NCBI GenBank assembly: GCA_019359395.1
Contig: JAHHHK010000005.1
Location: forward strand, 124,001 to 188,000
Direction: 5' to 3'
DNA: 64,000 bases
Origin: Komarekiella atlantica HA4396-MV6
GTDB lineage: Bacteria; Cyanobacteriota; Cyanobacteriia; Cyanobacteriales; Nostocaceae
In this document: one piece after another, positions 36,245 to 45,588 of the stretch
How positions within the stretch are numbered: position 1 is the first letter of the stretch
Layout: each line of letters opens with the position of its first letter
The notes under the pieces: generated by a model
The model's input: the letters and a program-made list of their open reading frames with translations, nothing else
Databases searched by the model: none
Told to the model about the DNA's origin: nothing
Position numbers and translations under genes: made by a program

Positions 36245-36460
36245 GGGAAGTTAACTTTACAGGAAGCGATTGTTGGGGGATAGTGCCTGCACTTGTAAAC
36301 TAGAACCATAGATTTATCACACTCTGACATTTTTTTTTAACACTTTTGTCACCTTCGTAGCTCACAAAATGGGCAAAGATAGTTTTGTACGGTTGCAAGT
36401 CAGACTGATCTTAAGTTTTGCGTTTATTTTACTCATCTTCCTAATAACTGAGAATTAGCA

Positions 36461-36697
36461 ATGCCTCCTGCCAACCAACAGCCTTCTCCTAACTCTGGAT
36501 TAAATCTGGTTTTGTTTAGCATTCCCCAATCTTTCCTTTTACAAATAGGTACAGCGTCTATACTACTGCTGCTCACCACACAGAAAACTACTGTTAGAGC
36601 ACTAGAAGCTATAGGGGAAGCCAGTGAAGAATTATTTCGGGGCGATCGCTTACCCATCCTCAACTTCCCAGACGACAACGAACTCGATAAAAGTTAG
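36461..36697 (+). CDS. Small single-pass membrane protein, 78 aa
   Basis: The protein has a short polar start (PPANQQPSPNSG), one hydrophobic helix (LFSIPQSFLLQIGTASILLLL, about residues 18-38) and a C-terminal acidic tail (EASEELFRGDRLPILNFPDD). I do not recognise a named family, though small proteins of this shape recur in cyanobacteria. It precedes ppc on the same strand by 104 bp. The start at 36461 is the only good ATG. Confidence 0.65.
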   Translation: MPPANQQPSPNSGLNLVLFSIPQSFLLQIGTASILLLLTTQKTTVRALEAIGEASEELFRGDRLPILNFPDDNELDKS

Positions 36698-36801
36698 AAA
36701 AATTTACTATAAACAATTATTTGCTCCGGAAAAATACCATGAGCATTGGGTGCAAAACGTAGAAGTGTAAACAGTAATCAGCTTTATCAATAATAGAGAA
36801 T

Positions 36802-39800
36802 ATGGGTTCCCTTTTATACTCTTTGTCTCAAGCTGCAAATATATGTCCGACATCGGAATTATTTTTGCGACATCGCCTACAGGTAGTAGAAGAATTGTGG
36901 GAGTCAGTTCTGCGGCAAGAATGCGGTCAAAATATGGTAGATCTGTTGCGACAGTTGCGCGATCTGTGTTCGCCAGAAGGACAAGCAACAAATGACCAAG
37001 CCTCCTCAGCCGTAAAATTGATTGAACAACTGAATATCAACGAAGCAATTCGAGCGGCTCGTGCCTTCGCTCTGTATTTTCAGCTGATTAACATCATAGA
37101 GCAGGAATATGAACAAAAGCAGCAATTGAGTCGCTTTGAGGCAGAAATTGAACCAGCTGATCAAGAAATCCTACCCAATATTATCTATTCATCCAATCAA
37201 GGAGAAGACGACGCACCTGTTAAGAGGGGGATAGTAGGAGACTTACTGACCAGAAATTGGGTGGATAAAGCATCAAGCCAAAAAGGTACTTTTGCTGCTT
37301 TATTTCCCCATTTATTCAAACTGAACGTACCACCCCAGCAAATTCAACGGCTAATTTCACAACTGGATGTGCGCTTAGTCTTCACAGCTCACCCCACAGA
37401 AATTGTTCGTCATACCATCCGGGATAAACAGCGACAGGTAGTAAAACTCTTGCAACAGCTTGATTCTTTAGAAAGTCGGGCTGGTAGTGCAGGAGGAGGA
37501 TATCCTTGGGAGGTAGTAGACTTACGTGAACAATTGCTCGAAGAAATTCGCCTGTGGTGGCGCACAGACGAACTTCACCAGTTCAAACCCTCGGTACTAG
37601 ATGAAGTAGATTATGCTCTGCACTACTTTCAAGAGGTATTGTTTGATGGAATTCCCCAACTTTATAAACGCTTCAAATACACTTTAGCCGCTACCTTTCC
37701 TTGGCTGGAACCGCCGAGTAAAAACTTCTGCTGTTTTGGCTCTTGGGTTGGTTCAGACAGGGATGGTAATCCATCAGTAACACCAGAAATTACCTGGCAA
37801 ACTGCTTGCTATCAGCGCAAAATGGTCTTGGGAAGATACATCGAGTCAGTGAAGCAACTGATTGAATTATTGAGTGTATCGATGCACTGGAGTGATGTTT
37901 TACCAGATTTGTTGGAATCTCTGGAGTTAGATCAGTCTCAGTTGAGTGAAGTATACGACGCTTTAGCGCTACGTTATCGGCAAGAACCCTATAGGCTAAA
38001 GCTAGCTTATGTACAAAAACGGCTAGAAAATACACGCGATCGCAATTTAGCCTTGTACAACCAGGAAACCCCAAAAAATCAAGACACCCCAATGTATCGT
38101 TCGGGAGCAGATTTTTTAGCAGAACTGCGGTTGATTCAGCGCAACTTAACCGAAACAGGCTTGAGCTGTCGAGAACTAGAAAATCTCATTTGTCAAGTAG
38201 AAATTTTTGGCTTTAACCTGACACAGCTAGATATCCGCCAAGAATCATCCCGTCACGCCGATACGCTGAATGAAATTTTAGAATACCTACAAGTACTTCC
38301 TCAACCTTATAACGAACTCAGTGAGGAACAAAGAGTCGCTTGGCTAACAGGAGAATTACAAACTCGCAGACCGTTAATTCCAGCAGAATTGCCATTTTCC
38401 GAAAAAACCAACGATGTAATTGAAACCTTCCGCACCATGCGATCGCTGCAACAAGAGTTTGGCAGCAATATCTGCCACACTTATATTATCAGTATGTGCC
38501 GCGAAGTTAGCGATGTCCTGGAAGTGTTGCTGTTAGCCAAAGAAGCTAGACTTTTTGACCCCGCCCTCGCTGTAGGAACTATTCAAGTTGTTCCTTTATT
38601 TGAGACAGTAGAAGACTTGCAGCGCTCTAGAAGCGTCATGCGTCAGCTCTTTGAACTCCCCCTATATCGAGCTTTATTAGCCGGCGGCTACCAAGAGATC
38701 AAAGCAGAAGCTACAGAAAGCGATTCTTCCTCCCTAGCTCCCCCTGCCTCCCCAGCTTCCACAGTTTCATCCCCCCTCACCTCTAACTTACAAGAAGTAA
38801 TGCTGGGGTATTCTGACAGCAACAAAGACTCTGGTTTTTTAAGTAGTAACTGGGAAATTCATAAAGCCCAGAAATCACTCCAGACAATCGCAGAAGGATA
38901 TGGCGTGAATCTACGGATTTTCCACGGACGAGGCGGTTCTGTGGGACGCGGTGGCGGCCCAGCTTACGAGGCTATTTTGGCTCAACCGGGTCACAGTATT
39001 AACGGGCGAATCAAGATTACCGAACAAGGGGAAGTTTTGGCTTCCAAATACTCCTTGCTGGACTTAGCTTTGTACAATTTGGAAACCATCACCACTGCTG
39101 TGATTCAAGCTAGTTTACTGCGGACTGGGTTTGATGATATCGAACCCTGGAATGAGATTATGGAAGAATTAGCAGCGCGATCGCGTCAACATTATCGTGC
39201 TTTAATCTACGAGCAACCCGATTTTATCGACTTCTTCCACCAAGTAACCCCAATTGAAGAAATTAGCCAGCTGCAAATTAGTTCCCGTCCCGCACGGCGT
39301 CCATCTGGCAAAAAAGATTTAAGTAGTCTGCGAGCTATTCCTTGGGTATTTAGCTGGACACAAACCCGCTTTTTGCTGCCTTCCTGGTATGGCGTCGGCA
39401 CAGCTTTGCAAGAATTCTTGAACGTAGAACCAGAAGAACACCTGAAATTGCTACGTTACTTTTATATCAAATGGCCCTTTTTCAAGATGGTCATTTCCAA
39501 GGCAGAAATGACCTTGGCAAAAGTAGACATCCAAATGGCGCACCATTATGTTGAGGAATTGTCAAAACCGGAAGACAAACTTCGCTTTGAGCAGGTTTTT
39601 GAGCAAATTGCCAGCGAATTCTATCTCACAAGAGATTTGGTCTTAAAAATCACTGGTCACAATCGACTTTTGGATGGTGATCCTGTTTTGCAGCGATCAG
39701 TGCAGTTACGCAATGGCACAATTGTCCCTTTGGGATTTATACAAGTTTCCCTGCTCAAGCGCCTACGGCAATCCCTGAATACTACTGCTACTTCTGGAGT

Positions 39801-39891
39801 TATCCACTCCCGTTACAGCAAAGGTGAACTACTACGAGGAGCATTGTTAACTATCAATGGCATTGCTGCGGGTATGAGAAATACAGGCTGA
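36802..39891 (+). CDS. ppc: Phosphoenolpyruvate carboxylase, 1029 aa
   Basis: PEPC makes oxaloacetate from PEP and bicarbonate, feeding the TCA cycle and amino acids. The motif [13 protein letters not shown] (about residue 195), with catalytic His, and [14 protein letters not shown] (about residue 709), with catalytic His and Arg loops, are both present; [17 protein letters not shown] lies just before the latter. Residues [10 protein letters not shown] and the C-terminal end AAGMRNTG are normal. A Pro/Ser-rich insertion (about residues 650-668, [16 protein letters not shown]) is typical of some cyanobacterial forms. The start at 36802 leaves the usual N-terminus, [10 protein letters not shown]. 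Confidence 0.97.
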   Translation: MGSLLYSLSQAANICPTSELFLRHRLQVVEELWESVLRQECGQNMVDLLRQLRDLCSPEGQATNDQASSAVKLIEQLNINEAIRAARAFALYFQLINIIEQEYEQKQQLSRFEAEIEPADQEILPNIIYSSNQGEDDAPVKRGIVGDLLTRNWVDKASSQKGTFAALFPHLFKLNVPPQQIQRLISQLDVRLVFTAHPTEIVRHTIRDKQRQVVKLLQQLDSLESRAGSAGGGYPWEVVDLREQLLEEIRLWWRTDELHQFKPSVLDEVDYALHYFQEVLFDGIPQLYKRFKYTLAATFPWLEPPSKNFCCFGSWVGSDRDGNPSVTPEITWQTACYQRKMVLGRYIESVKQLIELLSVSMHWSDVLPDLLESLELDQSQLSEVYDALALRYRQEPYRLKLAYVQKRLENTRDRNLALYNQETPKNQDTPMYRSGADFLAELRLIQRNLTETGLSCRELENLICQVEIFGFNLTQLDIRQESSRHADTLNEILEYLQVLPQPYNELSEEQRVAWLTGELQTRRPLIPAELPFSEKTNDVIETFRTMRSLQQEFGSNICHTYIISMCREVSDVLEVLLLAKEARLFDPALAVGTIQVVPLFETVEDLQRSRSVMRQLFELPLYRALLAGGYQEIKAEATESDSSSLAPPASPASTVSSPLTSNLQEVMLGYSDSNKDSGFLSSNWEIHKAQKSLQTIAEGYGVNLRIFHGRGGSVGRGGGPAYEAILAQPGHSINGRIKITEQGEVLASKYSLLDLALYNLETITTAVIQASLLRTGFDDIEPWNEIMEELAARSRQHYRALIYEQPDFIDFFHQVTPIEEISQLQISSRPARRPSGKKDLSSLRAIPWVFSWTQTRFLLPSWYGVGTALQEFLNVEPEEHLKLLRYFYIKWPFFKMVISKAEMTLAKVDIQMAHHYVEELSKPEDKLRFEQVFEQIASEFYLTRDLVLKITGHNRLLDGDPVLQRSVQLRNGTIVPLGFIQVSLLKRLRQSLNTTATSGVIHSRYSKGELLRGALLTINGIAAGMRNTG

Positions 39892-39904
39892 GCCGCTGTA
39901 TGGA

Positions 39905-39955
39905 GTCCTTTGTCATTGGTCATTAGTCTTTGGTAATGTTCTAATGACAAAGGAC
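39905..39955 (+). repeat. Inverted repeat downstream of ppc
   Basis: A 13-bp inverted repeat (GTCCTTTGTCATT with AATGACAAAGGAC) encloses a 25-nt loop that repeats the same TCATTAGTC motif, and lies just after the ppc stop. It may act as a terminator or be a small dispersed element; related TTGTCATTGGTCATTAGTC sequence is at 33126-33151. Confidence 0.65.
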
Positions 39956-39978
39956 TAATGACAATTGAAAATTAACAA

Positions 39979-40233
39979 ATGACTAAAAATCGAATTTTCA
40001 TTTGCACCTTTTTAGCACTGTCATCAGGTTTTTTTGGTGGTTATATTGGTGGACAAATTACCTTAATGCTACATAACCAAAAGTGCCAAAATCAGCCTTG
40101 GGGTTTCAAGCAGATGTGCAACGCTTGGGTAACACCAGGAGCAATGTGGCAAGGTAGCACTACAGGAATATGGACAGGCACAATCTTAGGGGCATTTGTC
40201 GGCGGTTCAGTAACGCGTCAAAATCGTGATTAG
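39979..40233 (+). CDS. Small membrane protein, 84 aa
   Basis: The product has two hydrophobic, glycine-rich segments (FLALSSGFFGGYIGGQITLM at the start and IWTGTILGAFVGGSVT at the end) that look like small transmembrane helices with GxxxG packing. In between are two Cys (QKCQNQ, KQMCNAW). I do not recognise a family. It follows ppc on the same strand but beyond the inverted repeat at 39905, so separate transcription is possible. The ATG at 39979 gives a usual N-terminus. Confidence 0.65.
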   Translation: MTKNRIFICTFLALSSGFFGGYIGGQITLMLHNQKCQNQPWGFKQMCNAWVTPGAMWQGSTTGIWTGTILGAFVGGSVTRQNRD

Positions 40234-40312
40234 CGTGAGCTTCTAACGAAAGACATTCGTTATACCAAATTGCCAACAAAAGAAATAAAGAGAGTTGCAT
40301 GAATGAATTAGC

Positions 40313-41296
40313 CTATCCTCCATAGAAAGTACTCAATCTAGCATTGCGTTTGAGTTCATCAGGCAATTGAAAATATGGGTTAAATTCCTGCTCTCGACTA
40401 TTGGTATCTTCAATCAGTGGTGAACCAATGATATACTCTGGGTGCGATCGCTCAAAAGGCATCTTGAGAGCCATACTGGCGGGCCAACCTCTTGCTATCG
40501 CTTTAGAATGTTCAAAATTACCGTGGCGGATTTGGAGTGTCCAGCGGATGCGATCGCTGCGATTAACTCCACTGGCATGTAGCATTAGGGTATTGAAAAC
40601 CAGCACATCCCCTATTTGCATAGGTACGTGAAGATGCGGAAATTGCCTCAGTATCGACCAATCAACAATATCGACGCTTGGAGGTTCATTCTTGCTCCGT
40701 GCCCTCCTTGGCAACACCCCCAGCTTGTGCGATCCGGGTGCAATCTGCAAACAACCATCCTGTTCTTCCACGTTCCGTAATGGAATCCAGTATACGACTG
40801 CATCTTCAGAGTCCTGAATAACTGGATAATCCTGATGCCACGGAAATAGATGCTCGTCTTCGTAAGGTCTATCGACCCGTATATCAAACAACATGTTAGC
40901 CATTAATGTGTTTGTAGACATTAGTTTCTTGGAAAGTCTGACTAGCTTGGGGTTGACGTTTATTTGGTGGATAGAAATTAATAAACGAGCAGCGTGTTTA
41001 ATCACCTGTCCGTGCATATACTCTAACTGACTCAATTGTTGAAATCCTTCATCAAATTCGGTAAGCGCATTTACTGTGGATTCTTTTTGCAGCCCTAACT
41101 GTTGCATTTTTAGTTCAATCAGCTGCCTAATATCGCAGCGGACTGAATTGAGTTCTTCATCAGTAAGTAGTCCTTTAGCCAAAAAGCAACCAAACTCACC
41201 AAACAACTGCTTAGCTTGGTTGTCAGACTTTGCTAATGAAGTTAGGTCAGTCAGAGAGTAATCGACTGATAAATCGTTAATTAAAATACTTTGCAT
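40313..41296 (-). CDS. PhyH-family Fe(II)/2-oxoglutarate dioxygenase in the lasso locus, 327 aa
   Basis: The fold is of the phytanoyl-CoA dioxygenase family. The facial triad is present: H154 and D156 in WHQDYPV and H240 in MLHASGVN, with Arg in RWTLQIR to bind 2-oxoglutarate. Such enzymes hydroxylate, and a few halogenate, an aliphatic carbon; the Asp at the second ligand position argues for hydroxylation. It lies 33 bp after the cyclase gene and has a GGAG ribosome-binding site, so it belongs to the lasso operon. I infer that it modifies the peptide. A hydroxylated aspartate is the plausible product, since another 2-oxoglutarate enzyme of a Streptomyces lasso pathway does so. Confidence 0.88.
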   Translation of the reverse strand: MQSILINDLSVDYSLTDLTSLAKSDNQAKQLFGEFGCFLAKGLLTDEELNSVRCDIRQLIELKMQQLGLQKESTVNALTEFDEGFQQLSQLEYMHGQVIKHAARLLISIHQINVNPKLVRLSKKLMSTNTLMANMLFDIRVDRPYEDEHLFPWHQDYPVIQDSEDAVVYWIPLRNVEEQDGCLQIAPGSHKLGVLPRRARSKNEPPSVDIVDWSILRQFPHLHVPMQIGDVLVFNTLMLHASGVNRSDRIRWTLQIRHGNFEHSKAIARGWPASMALKMPFERSHPEYIIGSPLIEDTNSREQEFNPYFQLPDELKRNARLSTFYGG

Positions 41297-41329
41297 TGTT
41301 AACTGCTCCTTCAGTGTTAGGTACTAACA

Positions 41330-43225
41330 CTAAATCTGCAAAAGATAATTTATATAATGTATTTCAGTGGGCTTTTCCAGAAGGTGATGCCAGGTCTTGA
41401 TCATCTGCTCAAACCAGGCGATGAGTGAGAGTGTGATATTAATGCGACCACAAGTTGGCATATCTCCAATACCAACGGCAGCTTGCTGCATGACTCGAAT
41501 TAATTGTGATTTATCAAATATACCTAACTCGCAGATAGCCGAAGTTTGAACCATTGTTTCTAATTGCGGTAGATGCTTTGATAAACCTAGCCAATAGTTA
41601 TCGTTAAAAGACCTTTTGTCTGTCCTAATACGGATGGCTTCGGGCAACACTCCCTGCATAGCCGTTTGGAGTATGGGTTTAGGCATCCCAGGGATTTCCC
41701 TGATGCTTCTTGGAAGCCCCAAGCAAAAACTCAATAGACGTGGATCAAGGAAGGGACGAGAGTTGTGCATTCCTCGTGGAGCTGCCAGATTCCAACTAGA
41801 CCAATCTCCTACAGAGCTTTGGATAGCCCATAAATCCGCAGCAATTTCAATAGGGCTATGATATAATGTCTGAGCATTTTCTCTGCCAACACTCTGCATC
41901 TGATAACTGCGAGCAAAATCAGGAATCACCCACGGAGGAATAGAAAATGCCCCAAGGTTTGGCCAACGTCCAAACCCATGTCGTAAGAAATATCCGAATC
42001 TTTCACCCGTTAAGATAGGCCAAGCAGGCTGAATACCGCATCCATACAGTATCGACCATACATCTTGGTTTTTAGCATAGGCCCATCGCTTAGCCTCGAA
42101 AAGTGCTGCCAACCATCGACCCTGCCGTAAAAAGTCGGCGATGTAAAACCGTTTGCTGGCTAGTAGTTGATCACCTCCTATACCTGTCAATATAGTGTCT
42201 ACTCCAACTTGATGGGCAGTCTCAATTAAAATCTTTTCCATCCCCAACTGGTTTAAATACGGGTAAGGCTCATCATGTATGGGGATTTCCTCGTTAAACC
42301 AAAGAAAGTCCAATGCATTGTCTGAGTCGATCAAGTGGGCTGCAACTGGCCCACCTTGTTCAATCACCATTTCAATATAAGCTCGCTCACCAACCAAGCA
42401 AGACCTTTTGTACACTTCCGACAAAGTATGTAACGGCGATCGCCCTACGCCTGATAGCATCCATTCACGAGCCGTACAAACTATACTCGAAGAATCCATT
42501 CCTCCCGATAAATGGGCAGCAATTCGCCCTCGCTGGACTCTTTGTTTAACGGCTTGTCTCAAAAGCTCAGCGTACTGTTCGCCAGCTTCCTCTAGTGTGA
42601 TGTTGTTATTTTCGTCGAGTTTTGCTTTCCAATTCCACCAACAGTGACTTTTTACCTGTCCGATTGGGTTCATTTCCAACGTAGTGCCAGGAAGAACGCG
42701 CTTAATTTGTGGGAATGGTGTTCTTTCGGTGGGTAGCTCAAAACCTGGATTAGACCACATAATAAACCGTGCTATGAAATCAAGATCTAGTGATCTTTCA
42801 GGTAGCAAAGCCAGAAGCGATCGCAAACTCGTACTTACGGCTATTCTTTGGGAGTTGACGAGCCAAAATAGAGGCCACGAACCAAGGGGGTCTCTTAAAG
42901 CAAATAGACGCTGCGAAGCTCCATCCCACAATACTAAGGAAAATTCACCCTCTAATTCTTCAAGACCCTTAAGGCCACTGTAACAATAGACAATTATGGC
43001 GATCGCCGCATCGGAAGCACAATTTTGCCTCATTGATTGCGGCAATTTCGAGAGAATTTCATCTTGATAACACAGGTGCCCCAAAAGTACAGCTGCAACT
43101 CCAGATCGGCGATCGTCAGCAAATGTAACTAAAGGTGCTTGCTTGGGATCATCTCTATGGCAGGAAAATAAATGAAACTGAGTATCTTCATTCAAGGCAG
43201 TGAAGACATCAAATCCTACTCTCAT
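41330..43225 (-). CDS. Lasso-peptide cyclase (asparagine-synthetase-like C protein), 631 aa
   Basis: The C protein activates the side-chain carboxyl of an Asp or Glu with ATP and couples it to the N-terminal amine, closing the macrolactam. Its synthetase domain has the pyrophosphate loop LSGGMDSS (about 239-246), and GIGGDQLLA about 100 residues later. The N-terminal glutaminase-like domain lacks the nucleophilic Cys2, as expected for a lasso cyclase. I chose the ATG at 43225, two bases after the stop of the B gene; the open frame reaches a TTG at 43234, which would overlap B. Coupling with B and PhyH supports one operon. Confidence 0.94.
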   Translation of the reverse strand: MRVGFDVFTALNEDTQFHLFSCHRDDPKQAPLVTFADDRRSGVAAVLLGHLCYQDEILSKLPQSMRQNCASDAAIAIIVYCYSGLKGLEELEGEFSLVLWDGASQRLFALRDPLGSWPLFWLVNSQRIAVSTSLRSLLALLPERSLDLDFIARFIMWSNPGFELPTERTPFPQIKRVLPGTTLEMNPIGQVKSHCWWNWKAKLDENNNITLEEAGEQYAELLRQAVKQRVQRGRIAAHLSGGMDSSSIVCTAREWMLSGVGRSPLHTLSEVYKRSCLVGERAYIEMVIEQGGPVAAHLIDSDNALDFLWFNEEIPIHDEPYPYLNQLGMEKILIETAHQVGVDTILTGIGGDQLLASKRFYIADFLRQGRWLAALFEAKRWAYAKNQDVWSILYGCGIQPAWPILTGERFGYFLRHGFGRWPNLGAFSIPPWVIPDFARSYQMQSVGRENAQTLYHSPIEIAADLWAIQSSVGDWSSWNLAAPRGMHNSRPFLDPRLLSFCLGLPRSIREIPGMPKPILQTAMQGVLPEAIRIRTDKRSFNDNYWLGLSKHLPQLETMVQTSAICELGIFDKSQLIRVMQQAAVGIGDMPTCGRINITLSLIAWFEQMIKTWHHLLEKPTEIHYINYLLQI

Positions 43226-43227
43226 AT

Positions 43228-44004
43228 TCAGCAATACCGTATTGCAGGGGTAAATATCTCACAGTGGCTACGATCATCCGTTACAATCCAGGAGCCACAC
43301 TCTACCCAAGCGTGTGCCTGAAAAGGATATAAGTTAATGCCAAACACCAGTTCTGCTGGAAAACCAAAAATTGTTTTTAGAATTTGCCAACCAACAAGGG
43401 CACGTTCTTTACAGGCGATCGGTAATAAAAAGTACTTCGCTGCTGTTTCACGAACCAGTTTATCAACTGCTTTGACTGCCGTTTCCCAATCGCCAGAAAG
43501 TTTATTATTGTCAGTAGGATAGTGCCAAAGCTGCCAAAAACGGACAGTTTTAGTCCAACCCAAAGTACGAATGCTAATCCAGGCAAGTGTTAGCAACACA
43601 GAGGTAACGACAGGAGACGGAACTACTGGGTGGGAGCGCGGTAATTGAGAGCGAATCAATTGCTTAGATTGCAAATCACGCAGGAATTTTGTTAAGTCAG
43701 TTCGCACCTGCTCCTCTGCAATACCATATTCCTGAGCAATATAATGCACAGACGTTTCTAGACCATGCTCAATTAGGAGCATTAACATTTTTGTACTGAC
43801 TAAATCTAATCCGTAAAATCTGCCACGATTGAGATCTAGCAGCCGTGCCACTCCATCTTGCAAGAACAAGATTACATCCGCTTGGAGATGGTAGGATTGT
43901 TCTGCCTTCATCAACATAGTGGAGCTAAGCTCTTGCCACCCTATGTTTGTCATAAACGTCCATCTCGTTGTTTTTGTATATGAGCAGGCAGCTTGAGAAA
44001 ACAT
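43228..44004 (-). CDS. Lasso-peptide RRE and leader peptidase fusion (B1-B2), 258 aa
   Basis: This protein joins the two halves that many other lasso systems encode separately. Residues about 35-118 form a PqqD-like RiPP-recognition element (LLDLNRGRFYGLDLVSTKML), which binds the leader. From about 140 the B2 transglutaminase-like peptidase follows with its triad: Cys198 in LPIACKERALVGW, His231 in FQAHAWVE and Asp243 in WIVTDDRSH. It removes the leader just before core Gly1. The start may be the internal ATG (MTNIGWQE, residue 18), since the first 17 residues look unconserved. It lies between the precursor and cyclase genes. Confidence 0.92.
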   Translation of the reverse strand: MFSQAACSYTKTTRWTFMTNIGWQELSSTMLMKAEQSYHLQADVILFLQDGVARLLDLNRGRFYGLDLVSTKMLMLLIEHGLETSVHYIAQEYGIAEEQVRTDLTKFLRDLQSKQLIRSQLPRSHPVVPSPVVTSVLLTLAWISIRTLGWTKTVRFWQLWHYPTDNNKLSGDWETAVKAVDKLVRETAAKYFLLPIACKERALVGWQILKTIFGFPAELVFGINLYPFQAHAWVECGSWIVTDDRSHCEIFTPAIRYC

Positions 44005-44069
44005 CTCTACAAGATGCCTGCGTCATGATAACGTTTTCAAAACTTAGCTTGGTGAGTACCGTCTGATCA

Positions 44070-44085
44070 AAAGCATTGATGCTTT
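44070..44085 (-). terminator. Small hairpin between precursor and B gene
   Basis: A short inverted repeat (AAAGCAT with ATGCTTT, 2-nt loop) lies 27 bp after the precursor stop. Partial termination here is common in lasso operons to favour precursor mRNA over enzymes, but this hairpin is weak and the call is tentative. Confidence 0.35.
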
Positions 44086-44112
44086 CAATACTCGATATTG
44101 GCTATAAATGGA

Positions 44113-44271
44113 TTAAGAATAATACCCACCCCAATCATCCCAATATCCCCAGTAACCCTGCACTTTATTGAGATTGCCAAGTTCGTATAGTTTTGGTGCG
44201 TGGTAGTTTTGTGCTTTGGCTTGTTCACCACTACTGCATGTATTTGTCAATTCAAGCTGTTGAAATTTCAT
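44113..44271 (-). CDS. Lasso-peptide precursor (A protein), 52 aa
   Basis: This short gene has an ATG at 44271 with the strong ribosome-binding site AGGAGCTAGTT just ahead. The leader has the YxxP...LGxL pattern recognised by RRE domains (NYHAPKLYELGNLNKVQ), and the next residue is Gly, the typical core start. The predicted core is GYWGYWDDWGGYYS, 14 residues, with Asp at 7 and 8 able to form a 7- or 8-residue ring. The residue at -2 is Val, where Thr is usual. It sits directly upstream of B, C and the PhyH gene on the same strand. It is not a hit to a database search, only pattern reading, but the context is convincing. Confidence 0.9.
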   Translation of the reverse strand: MKFQQLELTNTCSSGEQAKAQNYHAPKLYELGNLNKVQGYWGYWDDWGGYYS

Positions 44272-44466
44272 AACTAGCTCCTATCAAAGAAAATTGGAAA
44301 AGAATTCAAAAGACAGAATGCTTTGTTTGATCTTTAGTGCATAATCATCATAAACAGCCTTTCTCTGTCGTGGTGTTCGAGCTTAGAGCTAATTTGTAAA
44401 AACCTTAAGCTGCCGTTCGCTTTACTACTATCAGACGAATTAATGAGCCATAAATTCTAGCTTCAC
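44272..44466. other. Putative promoter and leader region of the lasso operon
   Basis: The 195 bp upstream of the precursor gene contain no other frame and should hold the operon promoter. The sequence CTTAGAGCTAATTTGTAAAAACC and AT-rich stretches do not allow a safe -35/-10 call. The next sequence upstream is a transposase remnant. Confidence 0.4.
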
Positions 44467-44595
44467 TTACCTCCGATACAGCTCATAATCCTTGCTCAGA
44501 CGCCGAAATTGATTGAGCCATCTAAATGTACGTTCCACAATCCATTGCTTGGGTAATGACTCAAATGTTTTCGATATCCGTTCAATTACCTCAAC
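44467..44595 (-). pseudogene. IS5-family transposase C-terminal fragment
   Basis: About 42 codons survive: [36 protein letters not shown] and a stop. The WIVERTF...[12 protein letters not shown] motif is the C-terminal catalytic segment (third acidic residue E) of IS5-type DDE transposases. The rest of the element and its terminal repeats are gone. It lies just upstream of the lasso-operon promoter, so mobile DNA may have brought or disturbed this locus. Confidence 0.8.
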
Positions 44596-45013
44596 TCAAA
44601 CCTGGTCTCCACAAAAAAAGCTACCCAAACTGTAGATTTTCTTTACAAATCAGCTTTTAAATCTCCTGTTCCTATAAATTTGCTGATTATCAGCAGTTTC
44701 TATTTCTTATAACGAAGACCCTACACAAAATATTCCAAAACTGGAAAAAATTTTTGCCAAGCTTACTGCTAATGGTCGTATTCATGAGGTTTCTACAGGC
44801 GTTGAACCCTTATAAATTGGCAATGGTATTAATTTGTTAGCAGTAATTTATTTTGATCCTTAACACCAGCTCACTCAACGGAGGGAACCCTGCGTTCGCG
44901 CAGCGTCTTTGCTAGGAGAAGTTCAGTCAGAGCGCCGGAAGCCGACGCTCCGACTTCTCTTTGCACGTGACTGACTGCCCTTGACTCTTGACTCCTAACT
45001 TCTGACTCCTTGA
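44596..45013. other. Remnant and repeat-rich gap
   Basis: On the plus strand 44715-44810 reads as part of a protein (DPTQNIPKLEKIFAKLTANG then RIHEVSTGVEP) but ends in stops; I do not recognise it. At about 44878-44965 there is a GC-rich dispersed repeat block with GAGGGAACCCTGCGTTCGCG and GAAGTTCAGTCAGAGCGCCG. No intact gene is present. Confidence 0.5.
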
Positions 45014-45418
45014 TTAACCATCAGTCGGAGCAATAGGCGATTGCAGATTACTCAGAGTTTTCCACGTGTGAGTACTGGTATCAAAACAACGCCAATCCCC
45101 AGAGCGCTCTTGATAGCAAAACAGACTGCGATCGCGACCATCAAGATTATCAGTTAAATAATATACAATTCCTCGAAAAGGATAAGTCTTGCGACTCAGC
45201 CGCTTAGCCACTGCTTGATTCGGACATTCGATAACAAGAACTGGTTGACCATCCAGGTGAGCCAATGAAAAGATACACATCCGCAAAATGGCTCTGAGCC
45301 AACTCTGTGAGTTGTCAAAATATTCGTCTATGATTTTGTTGGTCAGAGCTTTTTCGAGCTTACGGTCTTTGTCGTGAGGAGTTTGGACATCAGACATAGC
45401 ATCACCTAATTGCCACAC
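45014..45418 (-). CDS. Conserved hypothetical cytoplasmic protein, 134 aa
   Basis: I do not recognise a named domain. The protein is soluble-looking, with LVIECPNQAVAKRLSRKTYP and LFCYQERSGDWRCFDTSTHT as its most structured part, and the aromatic/Cys pattern suggests a small alpha/beta fold. The ATG at 45418 gives 134 residues, but the ATG seven codons later (MSDVQTPHDKDRKLE) is likely the real start. It diverges from the 101-aa gene at 45589. It looks like a cyanobacterial family of unknown role. Confidence 0.65.
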   Translation of the reverse strand: MWQLGDAMSDVQTPHDKDRKLEKALTNKIIDEYFDNSQSWLRAILRMCIFSLAHLDGQPVLVIECPNQAVAKRLSRKTYPFRGIVYYLTDNLDGRDRSLFCYQERSGDWRCFDTSTHTWKTLSNLQSPIAPTDG

Positions 45419-45588
45419 CGTTGGTTTGAGATTAAACCAAAATCTTCAAAACTGACAAGTGTATATATATGTATAGCTAGCGTATATGGTATCGCAATTA
45501 TAAAAAAATACTAGTGAGTAAGCAAACAGAGCATTCAGGGATCAGCAAGGCTGGTAAAATCTGCTTATAGCCTTGAGAGCAAATTGTT

